Positions 1-10,278 of a stretch of DNA of 64,000 nt are shown here, in pieces (positions within the stretch are counted from its first letter, which is position 1; every line of letters begins with the position of its first letter). The notes under the pieces were generated by a model. It had not been told where the DNA came from. It worked only from the letters and a program-made list of their open reading frames with translations, and did not search any database. The position numbers and the translations under genes are program-made. The stretch is from Flavobacterium stagni (GTDB lineage: Bacteria > Bacteroidota > Bacteroidia > Flavobacteriales > Flavobacteriaceae): contig NZ_SBKN01000006.1 in NCBI RefSeq assembly GCF_004122105.1, forward strand, positions 124,001 through 188,000, given 5' to 3'.

Positions 1-397
1 CTCCCATTGGGTGTGCTGTTTTTGGAAAACCATCGATGATATTTTTCATCTCTTCATTCACCAAAGTATACTTGCGAATATCTTCTTCGAACTGATTTAA
101 CTGAGCCTGTGTTGGCAATTCTCCAAAAATCAACAAATAAGAAACTTCCAAGAAGCTCGCTTTCTCAGCTAGTTCTTCAATGGAATACCCACGGTAACGA
201 AGAATTCCTTCTTCACCATCCAAAAAGGTAATTTTACTTTCGCAGGAACCTGAATTTTTGTATCCAGGATCAATAGTAATTGCACCTGTTAAGGCACGTA
301 ACTTTTCAATGTCGATGGCTGTTTCATTTTCACTCCCAACAATTACGGGGAACTCATATTTTTGGCCATCCAACTCTAATATTGCAGTTTTTGACAT
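1..397 (-). CDS. gltA: Citrate synthase, N-terminal part (cut by window edge)
   Basis: Citrate synthase condenses acetyl-CoA and oxaloacetate to citrate at the entry to the TCA cycle in the cytoplasm. Only the first 132 codons are in the window. They begin MSKTAILELDGQKYEFPV and include GILRYRGYSIEELA and the SFLEVSYLLIFGELPT helix, which are typical of the small N-terminal domain and first helices of the hexameric (type II) citrate synthases. The catalytic histidines and aspartate lie outside the window. The ATG at 395-397 is the natural start because the protein begins at the usual family N-terminus. A -7-like box lies about 40 bp upstream. Confidence 0.93.
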   Translation of the reverse strand, partial: MSKTAILELDGQKYEFPVIVGSENETAIDIEKLRALTGAITIDPGYKNSGSCESKITFLDGEEGILRYRGYSIEELAEKASFLEVSYLLIFGELPTQAQLNQFEEDIRKYTLVNEEMKNIIDGFPKTAHPMG

Positions 398-437
398 GAT
401 ATAAATAGGAAATTAAATCTGATAAATAATAATTTAA

Positions 438-445
438 CAAATTTA
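438..445 (-). promoter_or_regulatory. Candidate -7 box for gltA
   Basis: On the minus strand this reads TAAATTTG, a perfect match to the Bacteroidota -7 consensus TAnnTTTG, about 40 bp before the gltA start. No TTG is found at the expected -33 distance, so only half of the promoter is supported. Confidence 0.4.
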
Positions 446-542
446 GAGAATTAACATCGAATTAAAAAAGAAAGATTCTAACGATTTCGTTAAAAAAACA
501 ATAAATTTTGCAAGATTGCTATAGTTAAAAATTAAAGTTTGT

Positions 543-582
543 CTAAACACCTCGAAAGTCAATATTGAATCAAGGTGTTTAG
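543..582 (-). terminator. Stem-loop between the LRR gene and gltA, possible terminator
   Basis: CTAAACACCT at 543-552 and AGGTGTTTAG at 573-582 form a perfect 10-bp stem with a 20-nt loop. It lies 12 bp past the stop of the LRR gene. The sequence after the stem on the minus strand is T-rich but has no clean T run, so termination is plausible rather than shown. The loop itself holds the 10-bp palindrome TCAATATTGA. Confidence 0.45.
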
Positions 583-593
583 CAACCTACTTT

Positions 594-2990
594 TTATTCT
601 TTAACTACTTTTTTCACAACCATGCCTTCAGCTGTATATATTTTTAAGAAGTACGTTCCTACTTTATACGTTGAGAAATCTAATTGAACTGTTGGCAAAG
701 AATCAAAATGAATCTGAATTAATCGCCCTTGCACATCAAAAACTTCTACTTTATCAATCAATTGAGTGGCAACAATAGTTAAACTATTTATAATTGGATT
801 CGGACTTACAGTACAAGTTACCGATTCTAATGGATTTTCCACCTTTAAATCTTGATAAACCGTTTGTGATATTCCAGTATCTACTGGATTACTATAATCG
901 AAAAAGATATCGGCTCTTCCATTTACAAAATCCCCATTATTCAGATTGTCCTTGGAGCGCACTTTCATCAATACATTGCCATGACCGCCCGTATCGACTT
1001 GTAAGTTGGGAAAAAATATTTCCACAATATTATCTTTTTGACGGGTATAACTCGTGGCGGATGTTTCTAAAAGCTGAACAGAATCTACAGCATACTCGGC
1101 AGGATTAATATTTAATCGAACGACTACCTGTTGTGCCGATTGTGAACCTGTATTTTCAAAATTAACCATGTAATGTAAATAAGAACCGACTGCACTTAAT
1201 GGCAATTGATTCCCTTCCAAACAAATAATATTATTGGGCTCGTAAGTTGCTACCGCAGTTTCTGTAAAAACTAAGGCATTATCCTGTGGTTGTGCATCTG
1301 CACTGGGTGTCATCCCCACTTCAAATTGTAATGAATCCCCCACATTGACTGCAGGAACTTGATTTGGAGAATTGACGTACACTTCTAACTCCACTAATCG
1401 GGACTCAAAGGGTTGTAAATCGGTGTAAACCCAAACCCATTGCCCTTGGGTTTGATTAGTAGGCGGAACTGTTGATGATAATAGGGTTACTTTACCCCAT
1501 TCATAATTTAAGTAAAAAAGTCCGTTAAGTATTTGATTCCCTTTATTGCGAATTAATAACCGCATCGTAGAAGTATAACCGGGGCGCAATCGTAATTCAG
1601 GGGCAATTGTAATTTCACCATCAGGAAAATTTCCATTGGCACTAATGCAAAAATCTTGAGTACTCACTTGTCCATTGGGCTGTGAAAAACTCAAAGTGGC
1701 CACATTCGGATTAATCGAAAAATAGGAAGGATTTTCTAATTGTGGGAGTAATTGAATTGGAGCATTTGTTCCTGTGGGATAAAAAGTATATCCATTACCA
1801 ACAGCGCTAAATGTTGTGCCATTTTCGTTTGTATTTTGAAAATTAATTTTCACCAACGAAGCCAAACTGTCAGCACTATCGCAACCATTTTGATCGCCAT
1901 CGTAACGGAATACTCCTGTGATAGTATTGTAATTCCCTCCCGGTTGAATCGTACAATAATCATTTACTTGCGCATTGCTCCCTCCTATGCTAACGGCTTG
2001 CTGGAATTCAGCAATGGTCGCTTGGTCGGTACAAACATATTGCAGTGACGAAAGACTTTGTAATGAGAGCATTTGATAGAATGTTCTACCATTTTTAGCA
2101 TTGATAAATTGTAATTGCGGTGCATTACTAATTTCCAGATAACTGAGCGCTGGCAAATCATCGACATTAACACTTTGCAACACATTACAATTGTTCAATG
2201 TCAATGTGTTTAATATAGGCAATGCAGGCAACACCAATTGTTGAAAGTCATTTTCACTTAAATCTACCAACAATAAGTTGCTATTGGTTGACAAATTAAT
2301 AGTGGTCAACCCCATTCCTTTGGCTAAAAGTGTTTTTAAATTCACTAAAGGATTTAAATTGGGAACAAAAGCATTATCGGATATTTTCAAATAAATCAAA
2401 TCAGGCACTTGATTTAAATCCAACCCCGTCAACTGACAACTTTGTAGCGATAATGTCGATAAATTGGAAACAAACTCCAAATTCACATTTTGCAACGGAT
2501 TGAAGTCGGCTTTTAGTGATTCTAACAAACCTACCGGTTGCAAGTCTAATGCAGTCATTTGATTATTAGAACAATCCAAATCTTTTAATAGTGGTACTCC
2601 TGATAAATTTAAACTAGCAATTGAATTTTGATTAACTTTTAACAGCTCAAGATTGGGAAGTGAAAAGTTAAAACTAGACAAAGCATTATAACCCACCTGC
2701 ATTTCTCTCAAATTATCAAAAGCTTCAATCCCGGTTAAATCGGCAATCGAAGTCGCATTGGGAAAGGATGTATTGTTGATTTTTAAACGTAGAACAGCTT
2801 GTGCTTCTACGACTTGGATTTCTCCGTCATCATTAGTATCTGCATCACCGTCATAAATCCCGTCATTATTAAAGTCAGCACACAATGTACTGGTCAATTT
2901 ATTTTTAAAAATAGCATCCGGAATCACCACATTTTGTGCCGTAGCCGTAAGTCCCCCCCATAGAACCCAGAAAAGTAAAAGTTGCTTCAT
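594..2990 (-). CDS. Secreted leucine-rich-repeat protein with T9SS sorting domain
   Basis: This 798-residue protein is predicted to be exported and carried across the outer membrane by the type IX secretion system. A signal peptide (MKQLLLFWVLWGGLTATAQ) is followed at about residues 38-62 by an EF-hand-like acidic stretch (DTNDDGEI). Leucine-rich repeats run from about 70 to 330. A beta-rich region follows, containing the VGSYLHYMVNFENTGSQSA and RADIFFDYSNPVDTG motifs of the DUF7619 type found before sorting domains. The C-terminal roughly 75 residues (SPNPIINSLTI to the final KKVVKE) are a type A sorting domain. It starts 10 bp after the LytTR regulator and is probably its co-transcribed partner. 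The ligand is unknown. Confidence 0.85.
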   Translation of the reverse strand: MKQLLLFWVLWGGLTATAQNVVIPDAIFKNKLTSTLCADFNNDGIYDGDADTNDDGEIQVVEAQAVLRLKINNTSFPNATSIADLTGIEAFDNLREMQVGYNALSSFNFSLPNLELLKVNQNSIASLNLSGVPLLKDLDCSNNQMTALDLQPVGLLESLKADFNPLQNVNLEFVSNLSTLSLQSCQLTGLDLNQVPDLIYLKISDNAFVPNLNPLVNLKTLLAKGMGLTTINLSTNSNLLLVDLSENDFQQLVLPALPILNTLTLNNCNVLQSVNVDDLPALSYLEISNAPQLQFINAKNGRTFYQMLSLQSLSSLQYVCTDQATIAEFQQAVSIGGSNAQVNDYCTIQPGGNYNTITGVFRYDGDQNGCDSADSLASLVKINFQNTNENGTTFSAVGNGYTFYPTGTNAPIQLLPQLENPSYFSINPNVATLSFSQPNGQVSTQDFCISANGNFPDGEITIAPELRLRPGYTSTMRLLIRNKGNQILNGLFYLNYEWGKVTLLSSTVPPTNQTQGQWVWVYTDLQPFESRLVELEVYVNSPNQVPAVNVGDSLQFEVGMTPSADAQPQDNALVFTETAVATYEPNNIICLEGNQLPLSAVGSYLHYMVNFENTGSQSAQQVVVRLNINPAEYAVDSVQLLETSATSYTRQKDNIVEIFFPNLQVDTGGHGNVLMKVRSKDNLNNGDFVNGRADIFFDYSNPVDTGISQTVYQDLKVENPLESVTCTVSPNPIINSLTIVATQLIDKVEVFDVQGRLIQIHFDSLPTVQLDFSTYKVGTYFLKIYTAEGMVVKKVVKE

Positions 2991-3000
2991 ACGCCTGGAT

Positions 3001-3768
3001 TTATAATGTTTTTGTTATCAATTCTTGTAACCTTTCTTTATTGCGTTGTGAAATGGGCAAATGCGTTTGATCCGCCATAATCACATAGCCTCCGTTTTTT
3101 TTGACATAACTTTTCAAAAATGTCAGGTTGATCAAGTGCGACTGGTGAATACGCACAAAACCATGATCACGGAGTAATTCTTCAAATTCTTTTAATGTAC
3201 GAGACACTAAAACAGGTTTGTTATTTCGAATGTAAAAGGTTGTATAATTATCTTCACTTTCACAACGAATAATATCGGCAATTTCAAACAAATGGATTCC
3301 GTCAGAATTAGTCAACGCAATTCGTTTGAAGCTGTTGGTTTGTCGTTTAATATTTTCCAACAACAATTCTACATGGGAAATACCTGTAGCATCGTCTTGT
3401 GATTTTTTTACTTTTTCTATTACCGAACGTAAATCATCCGGATCAACAGGTTTTAGTAAATAATCCAACGCACTAAAACGGAAAGCTTTCACGGCATATT
3501 GTTCGTGAGCGGTAATGAACACAACCTGACTTTCCAATCGGGTAGTACTTTGGGTAAAATGTTCGAGCACATCAAAGCCAGTACCGTCATTCAATTGAAT
3601 ATCCAAAAAGATAAGCTGCGGTTTCCACTTTTCAATTGCGGCAATTCCGGATTGCACATCTTCGGCTTCGGCCACAATTTCAACTTCAGGAGCAACCATG
3701 GATAAAAGCCCTTTCATTCCACTGCGTAGAATTGGGTCGTCGTCGATTAAAAGTGCGGATATTCTCAT
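3001..3768 (-). CDS. LytTR-family response regulator
   Basis: This 255-residue cytoplasmic regulator has a receiver domain (residues 1-120, acidic pocket DDD at 9-11, phospho-acceptor Asp56 in FLDIQL, Lys in LLKPVD) and a C-terminal LytTR DNA-binding domain from about 150 (GIHLFEIADIIRCES, HQSHLIN). It should be phosphorylated by the kinase encoded 1 bp upstream and bind DNA as a dimer through the beta-rich LytTR fold. It is followed after 10 bp by the LRR surface protein gene, which may be a target or simply operon partner. Its other targets cannot be read from the sequence. Confidence 0.92.
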   Translation of the reverse strand: MRISALLIDDDPILRSGMKGLLSMVAPEVEIVAEAEDVQSGIAAIEKWKPQLIFLDIQLNDGTGFDVLEHFTQSTTRLESQVVFITAHEQYAVKAFRFSALDYLLKPVDPDDLRSVIEKVKKSQDDATGISHVELLLENIKRQTNSFKRIALTNSDGIHLFEIADIIRCESEDNYTTFYIRNNKPVLVSRTLKEFEELLRDHGFVRIHQSHLINLTFLKSYVKKNGGYVIMADQTHLPISQRNKERLQELITKTL

Positions 3769-3769
3769 C

Positions 3770-5722
3770 TTATTGCTCTAAAAATTGTAACGGAATAGAA
3801 AGAACAACCTCAGTTCCTAAAACTTCTCCGTTTTGTGTTAATTCATTAATAGCTATTCCAGCGGATTTCCCCGTAGTTGAGGCAATTTTTTCCAAACGCA
3901 TTCGAATAATTTCGATGGCCATGGATTTATGTACAGAAACCGATTTTTCCTTAATTTTTTGTGAGGCAGTAATCCCTATTCCATTATCCGTCACATAACA
4001 TTTTAATTGGTCATCGACGACATCAAATTGAATGGAAATTACACCCGAATGTTTTTTGGGGACAATTCCATGTAAAATCGCATTTTCTACAAAGGGTTGA
4101 ATCAATAAAGGAGGCAATCCCATATTGTCTTCAATCTCCTCAGATTTTTCTATTGTGAACGTAAAAACTGCATTAAAACGCAATTGTTCTAATTCCAAAT
4201 AATTTTGTAATGCATCGATTTCTTTGTCAATTGAAATCAGGGATTCCTTCGAGAACTCAAGTGTGAGACGCATTAATTTAGAAAACTTAGCCAAGTATTT
4301 AACGGCCGATTCTTTTCCATTATTTACAATAAAACTTGAAATCGAACCCAAACAATTGAATACAAAATGCGGATTCATCTGTAAATGTAAGGCCTTTTGT
4401 TCATATTCTGCGAGTTCTTTTTGCAAAGTGAGCGTTTTTTTAATCTGTAAACGATTGTACCACAGGAATCCAAGACCGAACAACAACACGGCAATCAACA
4501 CCGAATATATTAATTGCAAGCGATTTCTTTTCGCTGATTCTTGAATTAATAAGTCCTTTTTCAACAAGGCTTCTTTTTGCAACAAATTGCGTTTATCAAA
4601 TTCAAAATTCAACTCGGCTTCTACTCCTCTTCGAATGGACGCTTCATTTTGAATACTGTCTTTGAGTTGGGTATAAGCTTTATAATGCCGATACGATTCG
4701 TTTACATTGCCCTCTTTTTCGGCCAATTCGCTCAGCAACTTCTCTACCAACATTTGTTGTTCCAACACTTGATTGGTTTTCGCAAGCGTCAAGGTTTTTT
4801 GAGCAAAGGAACGAGAATTCGCGGTATTCCCTTTTGTTTTCCAATATTCCGCCAAATAATAATAGGTATCGGACAAACCAAATGTTTCACCAAATGTCGT
4901 AAACTCTTGTTCCGCATTTCGCCAAGCTTGTAAAGCGGCGGTATCGTTATGCAACTTTTGATGGAGTAAACCAAGGTTATTGTAGAGTTCGCCCAATCCT
5001 CGCTTATCTTCATTTTTCTCTAAAATCGCATTAGCTTTGGTATAATAGCCTTGTGCTTTTTCAAGCTGTCCTAACCCCATGTAAGAATTTCCAATATTGG
5101 TATATGTGACACCGAGTATGGGATCTTGCTTTTTCTTTAAAATTTTCTCTGTCTTGGCAAAATAAGACAAGGCCTTGTAATAGGATTTTTGGGATTGGTA
5201 TAAAACGCCAATATTATTGAAAAGCTTAGCACAACGATCTTGATCGCCAATAGCTTCATAAATCGTTACCGATTTCAGATAGAATTCGAGGGCCTTGGTG
5301 TAATTACTTTGTTCTGAAAAAATAATTCCCAAACTCCCTAAAGATTTGGCTAAACCAATTTTCACCTCGGGATCGGACTGATTTTCAGTTTCGAAAATTT
5401 CTTTTGCTTTTTGAAATAATGTCAAAGCTTTTCGGTAATCGGATTGTAAAACAAAAGAATTCCCCAGGTTAATATAGGCGTCACCTTGTCCTTTTTTATC
5501 ATCAATCTTTTGAGACAATTCTAACGCTTGTTGGCCAAATTGCCGCATCTTTTCAGGCATGCTAGGCTTAAAGGCATCGCTTAAGGCGTTTAAAAGATGA
5601 ACCCGATTCACTTCATTATGTTCGGACTTCAAAATTTTCTGAATACTATCTGCTGCTCGGTTTTGTGCACATGCACTTCCGAGTCCAAAAAACAAGAGTA
5701 TCCATAAGTAGGTTCGCATCAT
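3770..5722 (-). CDS. TPR-repeat sensor histidine kinase, LytS/YehU-like
   Basis: The predicted product of 650 residues begins with a signal peptide (MRTYLWILLFFGLGSACAQ). Six or more TPR repeats follow (about 40-320), for example YNNLGLLHQKL, then a coiled coil. One membrane span (LIYSVLIAVLLFGLGFLWY) precedes a His_kinase domain with the phospho-accepting His in LQMNPHFVFN. A HATPase has QPFVENAILHGI (N box) and VTDNGIGI (G box). The TPR part is therefore periplasmic and the kinase cytoplasmic. The reading frame is open further upstream to a TTG at 5743, but that TTG lies inside a -7 promoter box, so I chose the ATG at 5722; ATG 5719 is equally possible. The gap to the response regulator is 1 bp. 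Confidence 0.88.
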   Translation of the reverse strand: MMRTYLWILLFFGLGSACAQNRAADSIQKILKSEHNEVNRVHLLNALSDAFKPSMPEKMRQFGQQALELSQKIDDKKGQGDAYINLGNSFVLQSDYRKALTLFQKAKEIFETENQSDPEVKIGLAKSLGSLGIIFSEQSNYTKALEFYLKSVTIYEAIGDQDRCAKLFNNIGVLYQSQKSYYKALSYFAKTEKILKKKQDPILGVTYTNIGNSYMGLGQLEKAQGYYTKANAILEKNEDKRGLGELYNNLGLLHQKLHNDTAALQAWRNAEQEFTTFGETFGLSDTYYYLAEYWKTKGNTANSRSFAQKTLTLAKTNQVLEQQMLVEKLLSELAEKEGNVNESYRHYKAYTQLKDSIQNEASIRRGVEAELNFEFDKRNLLQKEALLKKDLLIQESAKRNRLQLIYSVLIAVLLFGLGFLWYNRLQIKKTLTLQKELAEYEQKALHLQMNPHFVFNCLGSISSFIVNNGKESAVKYLAKFSKLMRLTLEFSKESLISIDKEIDALQNYLELEQLRFNAVFTFTIEKSEEIEDNMGLPPLLIQPFVENAILHGIVPKKHSGVISIQFDVVDDQLKCYVTDNGIGITASQKIKEKSVSVHKSMAIEIIRMRLEKIASTTGKSAGIAINELTQNGEVLGTEVVLSIPLQFLEQ

Positions 5723-5740
5723 GAAAAAAATCTGGAGAAT

Positions 5741-5748
5741 CAAAGATA
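5741..5748 (-). promoter_or_regulatory. Candidate -7 box of the kinase-regulator-LRR operon
   Basis: The minus strand reads TATCTTTG, matching TAnnTTTG, 19 bp before the chosen ATG of the histidine kinase gene. No TTG is present at the -33 distance. Its position rules out the upstream TTG as translation start if it is used. Confidence 0.5.
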
Positions 5749-5813
5749 AATAAATCCTTTAATCAGCCGCGAGTTAATGAGCATTTGCGGTCGAAAACCG
5801 AGAATTTGACGCA

Positions 5814-5848
5814 TAAAAAAACCCTACTTGTTGAAAAGCAGGGTTTTT
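5814..5848 (-). terminator. Rho-independent terminator of enolase gene
   Basis: AAAAACCCT and AGGGTTTTT pair perfectly around a 14-nt loop, and the minus-strand RNA ends in a run of seven U after the stem. It lies about 20 bp beyond the enolase stop codon. Confidence 0.88.
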
Positions 5849-5868
5849 GCTATAATTTATGAGCTAAA

Positions 5869-7460
<1,592 letters not shown>

Positions 7461-8495
7461 ATGAAAAACCTACTAAAAATCATCGTTTTTACATGGATAC
7501 TCTTTTGCAGTTCCATCCTTTTTGCTCAAAATTACCGCAATGCCAAAGCCTATATTAATGATTTTGGCAAGAATGAATTGTTTGTCAAAGAGTCGTTAAT
7601 GGAATATTCAAAATCGATTATCGACTTTACACCCGACTCCCGTGTAAATACAACTTTGGAGCGAATCTATTTAAAGTTAGAGGACATCAATGAAAACCTA
7701 CTTCGCAATGACAGAGGTGTTGATGGCGATATGACTTTGCGTGATGCCTTTATTCGTTTGAACAACAAAACCATAGAATTACTGAAAAATAAATCGTTAA
7801 AACTGAACGATTATCAACTTCAAAGTGGTCTAGACTATTCCGAAATTTTTAAAAATTTCGCGCACAAAGAATTGGAAATTTCAAAATATTATGCTGAAAT
7901 CTTGGCTTATGAAACGGCCAAAAAAGAATTTGGTTTAAAACATAAAATCATTATTCGCAGTTTTAACAAGCGTAATGTTTTTGAATACAATGCCTATCAG
8001 AACTTAATTTTCTACAAAATCAATGTTTTGGATGACAAATTGGTCCAATTACTGAAATACCGTGACACAGATAAAGTTATGGAATGCATCAATTTCATGA
8101 GTGGAATAGCTCAAGAATCCTTAGTAAAAACCGACCTACTTAAAGACGATTACGAGGATCAATCTATGGTAGAAGCCAATATTGAATTTGTCAATTATAT
8201 CATTCAACAAAACGAAACACTGCTGCCTTTATTTCAAAAATACGTTACGGTTTATGAAGATTTTCAAAAAATAAAAAAGCAATTTTTGGAAAGTAATACT
8301 CCGATTAAAGTAGAAGATTACAATGCTGAAGTACGCCGTTATAATGAAATAAAAAACACTTTTTTTGACGCGCTTTATGTAAATCAGGTCAAAAAAAGTG
8401 ATTTGATAAAACGTTGGTACATTACCAACAGTCAATTCTTAAAAAACAATATCGAGTTTGAAGATCTGTACGAGAAATTCACCAATGTCGATTAA
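7461..8495 (+). CDS. Secreted alpha-helical protein of unknown function
   Basis: I do not recognise the family with certainty. The 344-residue product has a signal peptide ending near ILFAQ (residues 1-23) and no lipobox. The remainder is almost entirely predicted helix, rich in Lys, Glu and Asn, with no cysteine pairs and no enzyme motif. It is thus likely a soluble periplasmic or surface protein. The gene is alone on the plus strand between eno and carA, and its last 4 bp overlap the end of carA on the other strand. Confidence 0.75.
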   Translation: MKNLLKIIVFTWILFCSSILFAQNYRNAKAYINDFGKNELFVKESLMEYSKSIIDFTPDSRVNTTLERIYLKLEDINENLLRNDRGVDGDMTLRDAFIRLNNKTIELLKNKSLKLNDYQLQSGLDYSEIFKNFAHKELEISKYYAEILAYETAKKEFGLKHKIIIRSFNKRNVFEYNAYQNLIFYKINVLDDKLVQLLKYRDTDKVMECINFMSGIAQESLVKTDLLKDDYEDQSMVEANIEFVNYIIQQNETLLPLFQKYVTVYEDFQKIKKQFLESNTPIKVEDYNAEVRRYNEIKNTFFDALYVNQVKKSDLIKRWYITNSQFLKNNIEFEDLYEKFTNVD

Positions 8496-9610
8496 ACGTT
8501 TACTGCTTTTGTCTCGTGCATAGCCACTACAAAATCGTCAAACAAATACGATGAATCGTGTGGTCCCGGACTTGCTTCAGGATGGTATTGCACTGAAAAA
8601 CAAGATTTTGATTTCATTCGCATACCGGCAACTGTTTGATCATTCAAATGATAATGAGTGATTTCCAAATCGGGATGTTGTTCCAATTCTTCGCGATTTA
8701 CTGCAAATCCATGATTTTGAGAAGTAATCTCACCCTTACCCGTTTTAATATTCATTACTGGATGATTGATACCACGGTGACCGTTAAACATTTTGTAAGT
8801 GCTTATTCCATTGGCTAATGCAATAATTTGGTGACCAAGACAAATACCGAATACGGGTTTGTCTGAAGCAATCATTTGACGTGCGGTCTCTTGGACTTGC
8901 GTTAACGGGTCAGGATCGCCAGGACCATTGGACAAAAAATAACCATCGGGATTAATAGCAGCTAGTTTTTCAAATGGAGTATCGTAGGGAAATACTTGAA
9001 TATAACAATTTCTTTTTGCCAAATTGCGCAGAATATTCTTTTTGATTCCTAAATCGAGTGCAGCTATTTTATACGACGCCTTTTCATCTCCGAACGAATA
9101 CATTTCTTGAGTAGAGACTTTAGAAGCTAATTCCAATCCTTTCATGTCTGGAATTAGAGCCAATTGTTTTTTCAATTCTTCAATTGGGGTGCCATCAGAA
9201 CAAATTACCGCATTTTGTGCACCGTGATCTCTAATATAGCTTACTAAAGCTCGGGTATCAACATCGGCAATGGCTACACGATTTTGTTGGATAAAATACG
9301 ACAACAAATCACCTTCTGAATCGGGACGAGAATGCGTAAAACTAAAATTTTTACACACCAATCCAGCAATTCTAATTTGATCCGATTCCGTTTCTTGATT
9401 ATTCACCCCATAATTACCAATATGTGCATTGGTGGTCACCATAATTTGACCAAAATAAGAAGGGTCTGTAAATACTTCTTGGTAACCGGTCATTCCGGTA
9501 TTGAAGCAAACTTCACCAAAAGTAGTTCCTGAGATTCCAATGGATTTGCCATAAAAAATGGTTCCATCGGCCAATAATAAAAGTGCCTGAGGACGTGTAG
9601 TATATTTCAT
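8492..9610 (-). CDS. carA: Carbamoyl-phosphate synthase small subunit
   Basis: CarA is the glutaminase subunit that supplies ammonia to CarB for carbamoyl phosphate, feeding pyrimidine and arginine synthesis. The 372 residues comprise an N-terminal CPSase_sm domain (LADGTIFYGKSIG, TGMTGYQEVFTDPSYFGQI) and a C-terminal class I glutamine amidotransferase domain with the nucleophile Cys in FGICLGHQ and the His/Glu pair in QYHPEASPGPHDS. carB is not in the window. The gene has its own promoter and follows the ribosomal operon terminator. Confidence 0.97.
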   Translation of the reverse strand: MKYTTRPQALLLLADGTIFYGKSIGISGTTFGEVCFNTGMTGYQEVFTDPSYFGQIMVTTNAHIGNYGVNNQETESDQIRIAGLVCKNFSFTHSRPDSEGDLLSYFIQQNRVAIADVDTRALVSYIRDHGAQNAVICSDGTPIEELKKQLALIPDMKGLELASKVSTQEMYSFGDEKASYKIAALDLGIKKNILRNLAKRNCYIQVFPYDTPFEKLAAINPDGYFLSNGPGDPDPLTQVQETARQMIASDKPVFGICLGHQIIALANGISTYKMFNGHRGINHPVMNIKTGKGEITSQNHGFAVNREELEQHPDLEITHYHLNDQTVAGMRMKSKSCFSVQYHPEASPGPHDSSYLFDDFVVAMHETKAVNV

Positions 9611-9630
9611 GAATGTTGTGTTGTTGGTTG

Positions 9631-9659
9631 CAAAATTAGGTTTTAGAATTTGGACTCAA
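9631..9659 (-). promoter_or_regulatory. Promoter of carA
   Basis: On the minus strand TTG (9657-9659), an 18-nt spacer and TAATTTTG (9631-9638) fit the Bacteroidota consensus. The box ends 21 bp before the carA ATG. Confidence 0.72.
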
Positions 9660-9685
9660 AAATTCTTTTGTAAAACTTTATAAAC

Positions 9686-9719
9686 AAAAAAAAAGGATAA
9701 ACTCGAAAGCTTATCCTTT
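9686..9719 (-). terminator. Terminator of the ribosomal/rpoA operon
   Basis: AAAGGATAA and TTATCCTTT pair perfectly (9 bp, 10-nt loop). The minus-strand RNA continues into nine U. It lies 22 bp after the rplQ stop and ends the long ribosomal transcript before the carA promoter. Confidence 0.92.
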
Positions 9720-9740
9720 ATATTTAAAGTGATGAATTCA

Positions 9741-10250
9741 TTATTCTGCACTTTCAGTAGTTTCTTCAGAAGAAGTTTCAGGTGTTTCAGGAGCAGCCTC
9801 AGCAGCTGGAGCAGCAGTTTCCGCTTTTTTAGCTTTACCACCACGACGGCTTTTTGCTTTTTTCTCTTCTTTCTTACCACCGTTGTACAGTTCGTTGAAA
9901 TCAACTAACTCGATCATTGCCATATCAGCGTTATCTCCCAAACGATTACCCAATTTAATAATACGAGTATATCCACCTGGACGATCACCTACTTTTGCAG
10001 CTACTTCTCTGAACAATTCAGAAACTGCATATTTATTTCTTAAGTAAGCGAAAACGATACGTCTGTTATGCGTAGAATCTTCTTTTGATTTAGTGATAAG
10101 AGGCTCTACAAATACTTTTAGAGCTTTAGCTTTAGCAACAGTAGTGTTAATACGTTTGTGCTCAATAAGAGAACAAGCCATATTTGCTAACATTGACTTT
10201 CTGTGTCCGCTCTGTCTGCTTAAGTGATTTACTTTTTTACCGTGTCTCAT
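9741..10250 (-). CDS. rplQ: 50S ribosomal protein L17 with long charged tail
   Basis: L17 is a core protein of the large subunit near the exit tunnel. The N-terminal part ([18 protein letters not shown], then [17 protein letters not shown]) is canonical. At 169 residues it is about 40 longer than E. coli L17. The extra C-terminus starts near residue 125, first Lys/Arg-rich ([17 protein letters not shown]), then Ala/Glu/Thr-rich and acidic. It is the last gene of the operon, 28 bp after rpoA, and is followed by a strong terminator. Confidence 0.97.
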   Translation of the reverse strand: MRHGKKVNHLSRQSGHRKSMLANMACSLIEHKRINTTVAKAKALKVFVEPLITKSKEDSTHNRRIVFAYLRNKYAVSELFREVAAKVGDRPGGYTRIIKLGNRLGDNADMAMIELVDFNELYNGGKKEEKKAKSRRGGKAKKAETAAPAAEAAPETPETSSEETTESAE

Positions 10251-10278
10251 TTTAAAATCTTTTTATTCAATAAAGAAA

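Noticed and set aside
5723..5743. Upstream TTG start of the TPR histidine kinase
   Set aside because: It overlaps a consensus -7 box and would place residues before the signal peptide.
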